Assembly (NCBI GenBank): GCA_965205965.1 | Contig: CBDBHT010000007.1 | Coordinates: 1,116,001 to 1,180,000, forward strand | DNA: 64,000 nucleotides | Source: Bin55 sp965205965 | Lineage (GTDB): Bacteria; Pseudomonadota; Gammaproteobacteria; Pseudomonadales; Azotimanducaceae | Reading direction: 5' to 3' | Shown here: in pieces, positions 1-7,122 of the stretch | Layout of the letters: every line of letters begins with the position of its first letter | Position numbering within the stretch: position 1 is the first letter of the stretch | Translations under genes and position numbers: made by a program | Notes under the pieces: generated by a model | What the model was told of the DNA's origin: nothing | Seen by the model: only the letters and a program-made list of their open reading frames with translations | The model's database searches: none

Positions 1-1054
1 CCGCATCTGCGCCAGCCTGTGCAGCCGTTAGGCCCGTTTGACCCAGCAGCAGCGACATGGCATTCGATTTTCTTTCGCCGGGTACGCACGGAGTTCCATA
101 CTGATCGGAAATCCACGCCAGTGCCTTTGAATTGCCGGAGCCGCCGGCAGTATCTGCGTCAACCGTTTGTATTGAGCCGTCGGCAAATACGAACGTTGCT
201 GATTCCAGATACCCGCTGACGCATGACAGGGTCCAGTCTCCGACGGCGGTTCCGCTCCAGATCATGCCGTAAATCTCCGGCAGACTTAGCCCGTTTGCAC
301 TTAGGTTTTCAGCACCCGTGAGGACCTTAAACGGCATAGGGTCGCGCACCTGCCCCTGTACAGGAACCCGTCCGATCATTGAAGTCAACGCGACCGCACC
401 GATCAGCACGGCATTCTTCGGTATCGTGAAAACTGGACGCGAACCGCTCGTTGAATCCGACCAACCGTCTTCGGGATATGAATCAGATGACGATGGAAAC
501 GCACTCACGTTTTGACCGCCGAGCGGTGTAATCCAAACTATCTGATGGGAACTCGAACCCCGACGTCTTGCGGCGTTCGGTATGGACTGGTTGATCTGAT
601 CAACTGGATAGTTTGAAGTCCCACCCGGGTCGGCCAATTTTTCGTCCAATCGGTCTATACGCGACTGGAGTTCATACAAGATACTGATTTCTTCGTCATC
701 CAATCGCCGCCCATTTCCTGTATTTTGTATCAGTGCCTGGTCGATTTTCTGCTGAATGGATTCCTCAATACGGGTGCGGTCCAGCTGCAACTCGTCGCGT
801 TCTTCGCGGAGATGGTCATTGCTCAGTCGCAGAGCTTCCATCTCAGCGATCATGTCAGCGACTTTGGCGGTCAGCGTCTTGATCGTATCGATGGGGGTAT
901 CGGCGTCTGGCATCGGGGCCAAAGGCACGGCCTCCAGTAGCACTGCCTGATTCTGGCCAGTGGAACAGGATCGAATCAATAGAAATACCACCATCAGAAC
1001 GACTATCACCGCCACCAAAGCCGCCAGTCGGTTGGAAAGTAGCAATTTCATCAT
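1..1054 (-). CDS. ICE type IV secretion protein, TIGR03752 family (TraB/VirB10-like role), 3' part outside window
   Basis: The reading frame starts at ATGATGAAA (1054) and stays open to the left edge, so the N-terminal ~350 residues are present and the C-terminus lies outside. One transmembrane segment (about residues 10-27) is followed by a charged, coiled-coil-like stretch (about 60-140) and then a Ser/Gly-rich linker and a beta-rich part. This architecture fits the TIGR03752 family of PFGI-1-type ICEs, thought to do the VirB10/TraB job of linking the inner membrane to the secretion channel. It begins one base after the stop of the preceding gene, so the two are probably translated together. 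Family assignment relies on gene order as well as sequence; the role is inference from known conjugation systems. Confidence 0.8.
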   Translation of the reverse strand, partial: MMKLLLSNRLAALVAVIVVLMVVFLLIRSCSTGQNQAVLLEAVPLAPMPDADTPIDTIKTLTAKVADMIAEMEALRLSNDHLREERDELQLDRTRIEESIQQKIDQALIQNTGNGRRLDDEEISILYELQSRIDRLDEKLADPGGTSNYPVDQINQSIPNAARRRGSSSHQIVWITPLGGQNVSAFPSSSDSYPEDGWSDSTSGSRPVFTIPKNAVLIGAVALTSMIGRVPVQGQVRDPMPFKVLTGAENLSANGLSLPEIYGMIWSGTAVGDWTLSCVSGYLESATFVFADGSIQTVDADTAGGSGNSKALAWISDQYGTPCVPGERKSNAMSLLLGQTGLTAAQAGADA

Positions 1055-1055
1055 C

Positions 1056-1832
1056 TCAGAGACTTTCCATAAAAGGTTTTTCTGATATGAGATATACCAG
1101 CGTGAAGTTGGCATCGCTTGATACGTCCAGCAAACGGTTGTGATGGAAAGTTGCAGCAAGCCACCGGCCGCGGAGCAGGCTTGGTTTCAAGGTGAGCGCG
1201 TGCGACGAACGATTGGTAATCCGAACGACCGTCAGATAGCGATTTCCGGATCGCCACGACGCCAGCGGCACGGATTCGACTGCATATCCGCGTATAAGGG
1301 GTATGGTCTTTTCAGGCAGTTCCAGCGGGATCAAGCCGTGGAGATTTTTTTGGAGACGAGATGGGGCAAACGCCCGTTGCGCCGCGAATCTGGTGAGCCG
1401 AACCATGTTGTGTGGTTGCCGCTCGCGATAGGCTCGAGAGGGTTTGTTCGCATGCGATACGACTTTGATAATCGAATCGCGAGTCGGCAATGTACTTGCC
1501 GATACGTCCAAAAGATACACAGTACCAGTTTCAGTATTCTTGACAACGAGACGATGCAGATCAAAAGGAGTGTTAGCCAGGAGATAAACGACGTTTTCGG
1601 ACGACTGAGCGCGAAGCATGGATTGCAAAGTACTGGGAATACCTACATGAACTTGGTCTGGAAACGTCACGATTCGCTCACTATCGACGGTGAGCTGGAT
1701 TGGAATGGGTGTTTGGTGCCATAAGACTTCTTCCACTGTTTGGGTTGCTTGGGCTATCAGCGGCGTCGAGATCACGAATACCAGGCTGATGACGGCGATT
1801 TCGCCGATATTTCGAAAATCAGGTCGATTCAT
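1056..1832 (-). CDS. ICE conjugation protein, TIGR03749/DUF3438 family
   Basis: The protein (about 258 residues) has an N-terminal hydrophobic signal-like segment (IGEIAVISLVFVISTPLIAQA), then a periplasmic-type body with the VEEVLWHQTPIPIQLTV and EDVVYLLANTPFD-like signatures I associate with TIGR03749 (PFL_4704 type, a VirB9/TraK-like channel component). An upstream ATG at 1847 is possible, but ATG 1832 is preceded by GGAGAGG at good spacing and is preferred. It overlaps the end of the DUF2895 gene upstream and ends one base before the TIGR03752 gene, so it sits in a tight operon. Role in the outer-membrane part of the mating pore is inferred from the family. Confidence 0.85.
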   Translation of the reverse strand: MNRPDFRNIGEIAVISLVFVISTPLIAQATQTVEEVLWHQTPIPIQLTVDSERIVTFPDQVHVGIPSTLQSMLRAQSSENVVYLLANTPFDLHRLVVKNTETGTVYLLDVSASTLPTRDSIIKVVSHANKPSRAYRERQPHNMVRLTRFAAQRAFAPSRLQKNLHGLIPLELPEKTIPLIRGYAVESVPLASWRSGNRYLTVVRITNRSSHALTLKPSLLRGRWLAATFHHNRLLDVSSDANFTLVYLISEKPFMESL

Positions 1833-2475
1833 CGGACACCTCTCCACCCGGTGAGGTCAGTGCATCTAATCGATGCGGGCCGCCTCCCGCAAAGCCGTCC
1901 AGTGCCAATCCCCAGGGGTTGGATTCCGGATCGATTTTGTATCGCACTACGCGTAGTGGGTAGCGAATCATGGCTTCTTTGACGACCATGCCGTGCACCG
2001 TCTCCCGTAGCAGGAAATCCAGCCAGACGACCCATGAGTCGTTTGCGACGTCGACCCGCCGTTCTTCGTATCGCGCCCCTGGTCTTTCTTGCAGACTACG
2101 AACGCGATTCGTTAACTCGCCCTGCTTCGCTTTAAGTTCCATGTCGGCAATCAACGATGCCCGAAACTGCGGCGTGAGGTACGGAGAAAGCACGAATATC
2201 GCTTTGCCGTAGTCATTGGCTCCATCTTCTGACCAATGATTCAATTGCTGGAAGATGTAATAGGAAAATGAATAGACGTTTTCCGGACCCACGGTGCCCG
2301 CATCGAATTGGGCACCGGATCGAAGATCTGGAGGAATGTGCACAACCAAGCGGTCTGGGGCAGTCAGCAAACCGAACCCAAGCACCAGCGTCAGCATCAT
2401 CAAACCTCCGATGACGATCCAAAGAGTACGCACCATCGCGCGCTCTTGGTCAACGGCGTATCTATAGCGACTCAC
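1819..2475 (-). CDS. ICE conjugation protein, TIGR03746/DUF2895 family
   Basis: A 218-residue protein with one N-terminal membrane segment (TLWIVIGGLMMLTLVLGFGLL) and a periplasmic domain containing NVYSFSYYIFQQLNHWSEDG, typical of the TIGR03746 family, which corresponds in position to VirB8/TraE-like proteins of the conjugation machine. An ATG at 2490 would overlap the previous gene by 29 bases. I prefer the GTG at 2475 (protein starting MSRYRYAVDQ) because GGGAGGACTAACA lies just upstream as a ribosome binding site and matches the usual family start. The end overlaps the next gene. Part of a minus-strand operon of seven genes. Confidence 0.87.
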   Translation of the reverse strand: MSRYRYAVDQERAMVRTLWIVIGGLMMLTLVLGFGLLTAPDRLVVHIPPDLRSGAQFDAGTVGPENVYSFSYYIFQQLNHWSEDGANDYGKAIFVLSPYLTPQFRASLIADMELKAKQGELTNRVRSLQERPGARYEERRVDVANDSWVVWLDFLLRETVHGMVVKEAMIRYPLRVVRYKIDPESNPWGLALDGFAGGGPHRLDALTSPGGEVSDEST

Positions 2476-2830
2476 TGTTAGTCCTCCCAAGGTCCCAGGT
2501 TCCGGAACGCAATACGTATGGACAAGTGCACAGGCCTTTTTGCGATAACCAGATCATGGCTCGAATTTGGTAATAGCCGTCTGGTCGTCCGCGTTTCACT
2601 CGCTGAAAGACTCCCGCTCCCGCGACGACGGTAGCAACCACGCCTACTCCGGCAAGTCCGAACCCCATCGTAAAGACGCCAAGCAATAACGTTATGAGTA
2701 GGCTTAGGGGCAGCCAGAGTAGCGTTGCGCCTGACGCGATAAGACCCAATTCAGTGGTTGAACAGCCTTTAAATATGGCCGGCTCCGCATTCAAGCGGTC
2801 CGGGAGTCGTTCGTCCAAGTCGTAGGCCAT
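2462..2830 (-). CDS. ICE conjugation membrane protein, TIGR03750/DUF3487 family
   Basis: A 122-residue protein starting MAYDLDERLPDRLNAEPAIF, with two hydrophobic segments (about residues 30-75) and a short basic C-terminal tail (KGLCTCPYVLRSGTWDLGR). The order of a Pro/Asn-rich start, the GCSTTELG motif and paired membrane helices matches TIGR03750, a TraL/VirB3-like inner-membrane component. It starts three bases after the DUF2976 stop with no clear ribosome binding site, suggesting translational coupling. The role is taken from family position, not from anything catalytic in the sequence. Confidence 0.87.
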   Translation of the reverse strand: MAYDLDERLPDRLNAEPAIFKGCSTTELGLIASGATLLWLPLSLLITLLLGVFTMGFGLAGVGVVATVVAGAGVFQRVKRGRPDGYYQIRAMIWLSQKGLCTCPYVLRSGTWDLGRTNSESL

Positions 2831-2833
2831 TGA

Positions 2834-3166
2834 TCAGAACACTTTGGATGCTTCGGTCAGCAGATAGCTGGCGAAGATTAATACGACGGCGCCGACAACG
2901 GCGAGTACGCCCACTTCGGCCCACTCGGCTTTTCCTTGTCGCGCTTCGTTGAACTTTGCAAAGCCGACGTAGGCCACCCAGAGAAACCCAACCGCGGCGA
3001 TGGCCAGCCCTAACACGAGAGAACCGTCTTTGATATATCCCGATATCAAGGCGATCCAATTGCCTGATGCAGGACTGGTGCTGGGTGCAACGGGAGTCGG
3101 TAACGCCACATCCACTGACCAAATAAGGTGGATATATATCCAGTTAAAAATATAAGAAAGGTTCAT
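2834..3166 (-). CDS. ICE conjugation membrane protein, TIGR03745/DUF2976 family
   Basis: A 110-residue protein with a hydrophobic N-terminus that could be a signal sequence (ending near residue 22) and two later membrane segments (VLGLAIAAVGFLWVAYVGF and VLAVVGAVVLIFASYLL). The layout matches TIGR03745, a pilin-like small membrane component found next to DUF3487 and DUF3262 genes in ICE secretion clusters. ATG 3166 is preceded by AGGAGATTC, a strong ribosome binding site. A 36-base gap separates it from the DUF3262 gene upstream. Confidence 0.87.
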   Translation of the reverse strand: MNLSYIFNWIYIHLIWSVDVALPTPVAPSTSPASGNWIALISGYIKDGSLVLGLAIAAVGFLWVAYVGFAKFNEARQGKAEWAEVGVLAVVGAVVLIFASYLLTEASKVF

Positions 3167-3202
3167 GAATCTCCTCTTGATTGATGAAAACGATATCCGG
3201 GG

Positions 3203-3433
3203 CTATCGGACGTAGAAACCGAGAACGGCTAGCACGATGCAGGCGCGTATGATGTGCCACAGCAGATCGAAGGTTTCTAGATGACCTTCGTACCATGCTC
3301 GAAACGATCCGAGTGCCAGCCACGCTACCCAAATGAAAGTCAAGGTAAGCACGGTGCTGGCAATGGTGGTTAGCACGACGCTGGAAGAGAAACCCGAGCC
3401 CGCCTGAAAAGCCGCTTCCTGCTGTGAGGTCAC
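3203..3433 (-). CDS. ICE conjugation membrane protein, TIGR03758/DUF3262 family
   Basis: A 76-residue protein with two membrane helices (about residues 20-45 and 60-75). The stretch FIWVAWLALGSFRAWYEG is the recognisable core of TIGR03758. Its ATG overlaps the stop codon of the RAQPRD gene (ATGA at 3430-3433), so the two are translationally coupled. It is one of the small inner-membrane parts of the MPF-G type secretion system; no separate function can be read from the sequence. Confidence 0.87.
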   Translation of the reverse strand: MTSQQEAAFQAGSGFSSSVVLTTIASTVLTLTFIWVAWLALGSFRAWYEGHLETFDLLWHIIRACIVLAVLGFYVR

Positions 3434-3732
3434 CGCTGGTACTCGCCGCGTAGGGGTTCGACCACTCGAGGTTCCAGACGCGAATCTTCGAGATAATCGC
3501 GGATTCCGGTGCTCACGCGCTCCAAGTCTTTACGCAGCCAGTCGTATCGAAATCGAACTCGCCGCTGGGGACCAGCATGTCGTTCCGCGCGGTCCACGAT
3601 AGGTATTAGAAGTTGCAGTTCCTGAACAAGCCGCGTTAGAGCTTCCCGTTCAGTTTCGGAGTCGGCGTTGAGCGAGATGAGTGAAACCGACAGTATGGAA
3701 ACCGCGATAACTTTTTTGAAGTGACAGCGCAA
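3430..3732 (-). CDS. RAQPRD family ICE protein
   Basis: A 100-residue secreted or membrane-tethered protein with an N-terminal hydrophobic segment (VIAVSILSVSLISL). The family core is LIPIVDRAERHAGPQRRVRFRYDWLRKDLERV, where a RAQ..PxxRVRFxYxWLRxDLE pattern defines the group. The RAQPRD name-giving residues are modified here to RAERHAGPQR. It is the first gene of the minus-strand conjugation cluster in this window; the region upstream (3733-3948) is AT-rich and presumably carries the promoter, though no confident -35/-10 pair was found. Confidence 0.82.
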   Translation of the reverse strand: MRCHFKKVIAVSILSVSLISLNADSETEREALTRLVQELQLLIPIVDRAERHAGPQRRVRFRYDWLRKDLERVSTGIRDYLEDSRLEPRVVEPLRGEYQR

Positions 3733-3948
3733 AAGATTGCTCCGTTTTGGGATTCGAGGACATCATTCCTTCAATCGAAAGCAATTTATACTGTATATAA
3801 TTACAATATCTTTATTAGGTTTTCTCTTGCACAACGACGATTCGGGTGAAATTGCCGTTCCATCTGGTTAATCAACGCCGTTTTGTCGTTTCCCCGAAAT
3901 CCAAACAAACTGAGTTTTCTTTGCTTGGAAGAGTGTTTCAGCTAATTG

Positions 3949-3995
3949 GTGTCTGGGGGGGGGGGGGACGACCCGTTTTACGACGGGGTTAAGCC
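3949..3995 (+). repeat. TTAGTGTCTG-type repeat, copy 1, with a 14-G tract
   Basis: The segment GGTGTCTG is followed by a run of about 14 G (3954-3967), then CGACCCGTTTTACGACGGGG and TTAAGCC. The same order recurs at 42875, 51545 and, inverted, at 56239. Here the repeat is cut after TTAAGCC by the 205-bp inverted-repeat element that begins at 3996. The G run is far longer than the GGGG or GGG of two other copies, so this homopolymer is length-variable among copies. Confidence 0.6.
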
Positions 3996-4200
3996 AGCAA
4001 TTCCCCGTATAGCCTAAACTCCGCTATTAGTCTGGGCTTTCCGGATTTGGTTTCACAATAATGGAGGCAATATCGGTACCCGGAATCCGTCTCAATGCAC
4101 GACGAAATACTGTGTGGAACGCCTGAAAACGCCGATTTCCCGTACCAAAACACGGAAAGACCGACACCAGGTCTAAATTAAAACTATACGGGGCATTGCT
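3996..4200. repeat. 205-bp element with 17-bp terminal inverted repeats
   Basis: AGCAATTCCCCGTATAG at 3996-4012 is matched by the inverse of AGCAATGCCCCGTATAG at 4184-4200 (16 of 17 bases). No ORF of note lies between. The size, the inverted ends and the insertion inside another repeat suggest a MITE or a deleted IS. Its right end stops two bases short of the hicA stop codon. No second copy was seen in the window, so the family is not established. Confidence 0.55.
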
Positions 4201-4202
4201 GA

Positions 4203-4418
4203 TTAGAACTCTTTAGGGAACCCTGCCTGCTTCAAAATTTCGTTTGCCGTATGACGGCTTTTAATCTTGGAAGGAACAGAAAGTTCCTTTGGGTCGGTCG
4301 GATGATTCCAAATTTCATGACTCCCTAGAGGCTGGCGGCACCTCTTCCATCCAACTTCTCGCAATTTTTTCTTGATGTGTTTTTCATCGCCTGCCAATAT
4401 ATCTTCCCCTTTACGCAA
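4203..4418 (-). CDS. hicA: HicA-like mRNA interferase toxin
   Basis: A 71-residue basic protein ending GSHEIWNHPTDPK..SVPSKIKSRHTANEILKQAG, which carries the HicA fold features: the G-S-H-x-x-W/Y strand with the catalytic histidine and the C-terminal SRHTANEILKQAG helix. HicA toxins cleave mRNA independently of the ribosome and are neutralised by HicB. The gene overlaps the 3' end of the upstream HicB-like gene by eight bases, so antitoxin and toxin are coupled, with the antitoxin first. The protein is slightly longer than many HicA (about 60). Possible stabilising module of the ICE. Confidence 0.8.
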   Translation of the reverse strand: MRKGEDILAGDEKHIKKKLREVGWKRCRQPLGSHEIWNHPTDPKELSVPSKIKSRHTANEILKQAGFPKEF

Positions 4419-4692
4419 TACCTCCGATTCGACTGTCTTCGATTAGAAACCTTGGTTGACAGGGTAGGGTTTGCTTCGTATAAAACACTTGCAACACAAC
4501 ACGCTTCAGGTCTTCATCTTTGATATGAAGGTTGTGCTTCAGGATCTCCGGTACGATGGTATAAATAGATTCTTTCATTTTTCCAAAGGTCTCGGTTTCT
4601 AAACAGACACCCGGAATATCTTCGCTGGAGCCTATAAATACTGATGTTTCCGGACACACTCTTACATGGATACTAAACGTCATCTGATCCAT
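4411..4692 (-). CDS. hicB: HicB-like antitoxin (DUF1902-type)
   Basis: The 93-residue product starts MDQMTFSIHVRVCPETSVFIG and contains SEDIPGVCLETETFG, the HicB/DUF1902 beta-sheet fold that mimics a degenerate RNase H-like domain. The ORF extends upstream to 4737, but ATG 4692 has GGAGA at ideal spacing and matches the family start. No helix-turn-helix or ribbon-helix-helix DNA-binding tail is evident, as is common for DUF1902 antitoxins. Pairs with the hicA gene that overlaps its end. Confidence 0.72.
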   Translation of the reverse strand: MDQMTFSIHVRVCPETSVFIGSSEDIPGVCLETETFGKMKESIYTIVPEILKHNLHIKDEDLKRVVLQVFYTKQTLPCQPRFLIEDSRIGGIA

Positions 4693-4989
4693 TGCTTTCT
4701 CCACTGACTCTCCGCCAGAAATGGGGGGTATACCCATTTATCACCTCTAGATTGTCTGAGATTGAATTATAGCATCCTGACTGTTTTCGTGTAATTGAAA
4801 TTGTGCGCTTTTTAGTACAACCTCCACTGCAAACAACATCGACGCGTAACTCCTTCGCCGGGTTACCCACTGAATACAAGAGCGGTTCAACGGTAAATAG
4901 ACGGGATCATCACCAGTTACGCGTGTTGCTTGCAAACGGCCCGGCACCATGCCTTTGTGGTGCCGCCTCATAAAAATGGAGAGGAAGCC

Positions 4990-5472
4990 ATGATCGCAAA
5001 TAACACTAAACCAGTTCTGTTCGTACTAGTTGCTGCATCGACCATGTCGTCTTCAGCGCAGGAGTCGGAAAACACGGCAGCGTATAACATGGCCGTCATT
5101 ACTGATGGCCCTTGGGGAGAATTTAAAGCAATAGAGAGGCGGTACGCCTTCATTCTGCCGAGATTAAGGGACCTGTGTTCAGATGTCGATACGGATAGCT
5201 TCGTTTCCGACATGCTATTTACAATCCATAAACACATTAAGGAGGCTGGTTTAGGCAGAGATGAATCGCCCCTTCAATTTACAGAGAATATATATTCGAT
5301 AGTGTCCTTGTCGTCACCGTACGTACATTCATCTGAATTTGTTAAGCTAAACAAGGTGTTAGCTATGTACGTGACTTTGAGGGAAGGTGGCATGTCTCAA
5401 AAGGAAGCCAAAGATGGAGTCAAGGAACTTATAATCGCATTCAACTCAAGCAGAAGCATGAATTTGGTGTAG
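4990..5472 (+). CDS. Hypothetical small secreted protein
   Basis: A 160-residue protein from ATG 4990 (preceded by GGAGAGGAAGCC). Residues 1-23 look like a signal peptide (basic start, hydrophobic VLFVLVAASTMSS, cleavage near SSA-QE). The mature part has a conserved-looking mixed alpha segment (FKAIERRYAFILPRLRDLC; MYVTLREGGMSQKEAKDGVKELI) and one cysteine. I do not recognise the family. It stands alone on the plus strand between hicBA and mcrBC. An earlier in-frame ATG at 4930 lacks a ribosome binding site. Confidence 0.6.
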   Translation: MIANNTKPVLFVLVAASTMSSSAQESENTAAYNMAVITDGPWGEFKAIERRYAFILPRLRDLCSDVDTDSFVSDMLFTIHKHIKEAGLGRDESPLQFTENIYSIVSLSSPYVHSSEFVKLNKVLAMYVTLREGGMSQKEAKDGVKELIIAFNSSRSMNLV

Positions 5473-5590
5473 TCGCGATGATTTCTACCAAGCACCGAAG
5501 ACAACAGATGTTGCCAGATGTTGCCAGATCAAATTGCTTGCAAAACGTACTACCAATGCCTTCAATTGAGACCCGTTTTGAATGGAAATT

Positions 5591-5606
5591 ATTAACTTAA
5601 GTGCAC
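5591..5606 (+). repeat. ATTAACTTAAGTGCAC repeat, left of mcrBC
   Basis: ATTAACTTAAGTGCAC followed by AATACATTA. The same 16 bases with one change occur in inverted orientation at 9299-9314, so the pair flanks the mcrBC block. A third related copy (ACCAACTTAAGTGCAC, then GGCATAT) lies at 33109-33124 just upstream of the nuclease-nitrilase gene. It may be an element end or a shared regulatory site; the core ACTTAAGT is palindromic. Confidence 0.45.
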
Positions 5607-5616
5607 AATACATTAT

Positions 5617-5724
5617 GGACGCCTCTATTTATCCAAAGCAAATAATCCTTACATCATTAAAAATCATGTACTTATATCGAATATCGAATATGATTCGTCA
5701 AAACGGCAGTAGGTAGAGGTATCC
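5617..5724 (+). repeat. MITE family 1, copy A
   Basis: A 108-bp element that begins GGACGCCTCTATTTA and ends TAGAGGTATCC, with the family interior AATCCTTACATCATTAAAAA and TATGATTCGTCAAAACGGC. Ends are imperfect inverted repeats. It lies between the secreted-protein gene and mcrC, just downstream of mcrC. No convincing target duplication flanks this copy. Confidence 0.65.
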
Positions 5725-5775
5725 AGCTAAGGCCGAGACGCAACAATTGAAGTACTCGCGCACTCAATACCAAAA

Positions 5776-7107
5776 TCAGTGGTTTGTCTCGCTGCGGAAA
5801 ATCTCTGAAAATGCTGAATCCGACGGAATTTGCAACAATTTGGATTTCAGGCAGAACGGCAGTACCCATAACCGCAAACCATCAGTCTTCGGAAACTGGA
5901 ATACCGGCAAAGGCTGATCAAATTCGTCTGTCCCAGGATAAACCAGTGCCACATCCCTCGGGCAGTTGAGGTAGCTCAGCCCGTAGGCCTGCAACTGGTA
6001 GAAATCGCTTTGGGATAGACCATATTTGTCCTTTGAATTTGACTTCCGGCTGTCCAGCAGCTTCCACTTCGTGTCGAGCACTAGTCGATTTCGCTTGTCA
6101 TTGCCATCGCGAATCAAAATATCCGGCTTCAGTCGGAACCATTCCTCCCCCTTATGGCGAACTAGACAGCGGCTATGACTTTGCATCTTGATGATTAGAG
6201 GTCTACGTACCTGCAGTGCCAGGTGCTTGGCTACGAACGCTTCGAACACAGATTCCATGGGGAACAAAAGCGAAGGAGCACGGTGACGACCAGACCCGGT
6301 CAGGGGCGACACATCCGCAAGAATCAGGCGAGCCCAGTTCAGCGCATCACCGTAATAGTTCATGGTCCGGTTGCGCTTTATGCCCTGGAAATCCAACGCC
6401 GGAGAAGTCTGGGATATGGGAATATCCGCGAATACGCAGCTCAACTCGCGCGCCAATCGCTGATTGGTCGGCGATGCAGACCACAACAGAACTCGACGGA
6501 GTGCCGCGTGAAGCAGACGATTTTCCGGCTGGTTTGCTGAGAACTCATCGTGCTCGGTGAAAAAACGTTCCACACGAAACATGTTCCGCCGCAAGTGCGG
6601 GCCTGTCAGAAGCTTGCCGCGTAGTGCCAGCACATTCTCCTGCAAGCTGGTGTAGTCGTGACGCAGGCCGTTCTTGACAACACGCTCAACTGCTCGCAGA
6701 AACTCCGCGATGAAGACCTCCAGCAAGGGCATCCGTGCCGCCAGGAGATTGGCACTATCGATCTGAACGTGTCGAAAATTCGGGAGGCATCGGAGCATGT
6801 CGATCAGCAACCGCCTAGCCTCAATATCCCCGCCAGCTATGGCCTTTCCGACTTTAGGCAGCACCTCAATCTGACTTCCATCCGGCATTCGAACGACACC
6901 GACAAAACTTGTGACCTGCACGGCGGGGCGGCCATGGTGACGTGTAAACCGGAGCCAAGTTGCGTTCTTACTGTCCGCAAGTTCCCGACATTGCTTCTCA
7001 AGCCATTCGTAAATATTTGCGGGGACGGTCCGCAGCGTCTGGCTCCCCGAGAAATCCGACCGCGCCGGGCACAGCGCATCGAATTCGTAGATCGTTATGT
7101 CCTTCAT
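5776..7107 (-). CDS. mcrC: McrC, nuclease subunit of the McrBC modification-dependent restriction system
   Basis: A 443-residue protein, usual length for McrC. It has the N-terminal beta-rich part with VGVVRMPDGSQIEVLPKV and the C-terminal PD-(D/E)XK core: KPDILI followed by LVLDTKWKLL, giving the D...D-x-K catalytic residues. McrC supplies DNA cleavage and stimulates the McrB GTPase; together they cut DNA between two modified (for example 5-methylcytosine) sites. The gene follows mcrB by 15 bases on the same strand, so both form an operon. No break in the frame was seen. Confidence 0.9.
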   Translation of the reverse strand: MKDITIYEFDALCPARSDFSGSQTLRTVPANIYEWLEKQCRELADSKNATWLRFTRHHGRPAVQVTSFVGVVRMPDGSQIEVLPKVGKAIAGGDIEARRLLIDMLRCLPNFRHVQIDSANLLAARMPLLEVFIAEFLRAVERVVKNGLRHDYTSLQENVLALRGKLLTGPHLRRNMFRVERFFTEHDEFSANQPENRLLHAALRRVLLWSASPTNQRLARELSCVFADIPISQTSPALDFQGIKRNRTMNYYGDALNWARLILADVSPLTGSGRHRAPSLLFPMESVFEAFVAKHLALQVRRPLIIKMQSHSRCLVRHKGEEWFRLKPDILIRDGNDKRNRLVLDTKWKLLDSRKSNSKDKYGLSQSDFYQLQAYGLSYLNCPRDVALVYPGTDEFDQPLPVFQFPKTDGLRLWVLPFCLKSKLLQIPSDSAFSEIFRSETNH

Positions 7108-7122
7108 CCCGCAAGCTGCCGA

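Noticed and set aside
1140..1724. A 194-codon plus-strand frame at the left end
   Set aside because: It is antisense to the DUF3438 conjugation gene and lacks a ribosome binding site.
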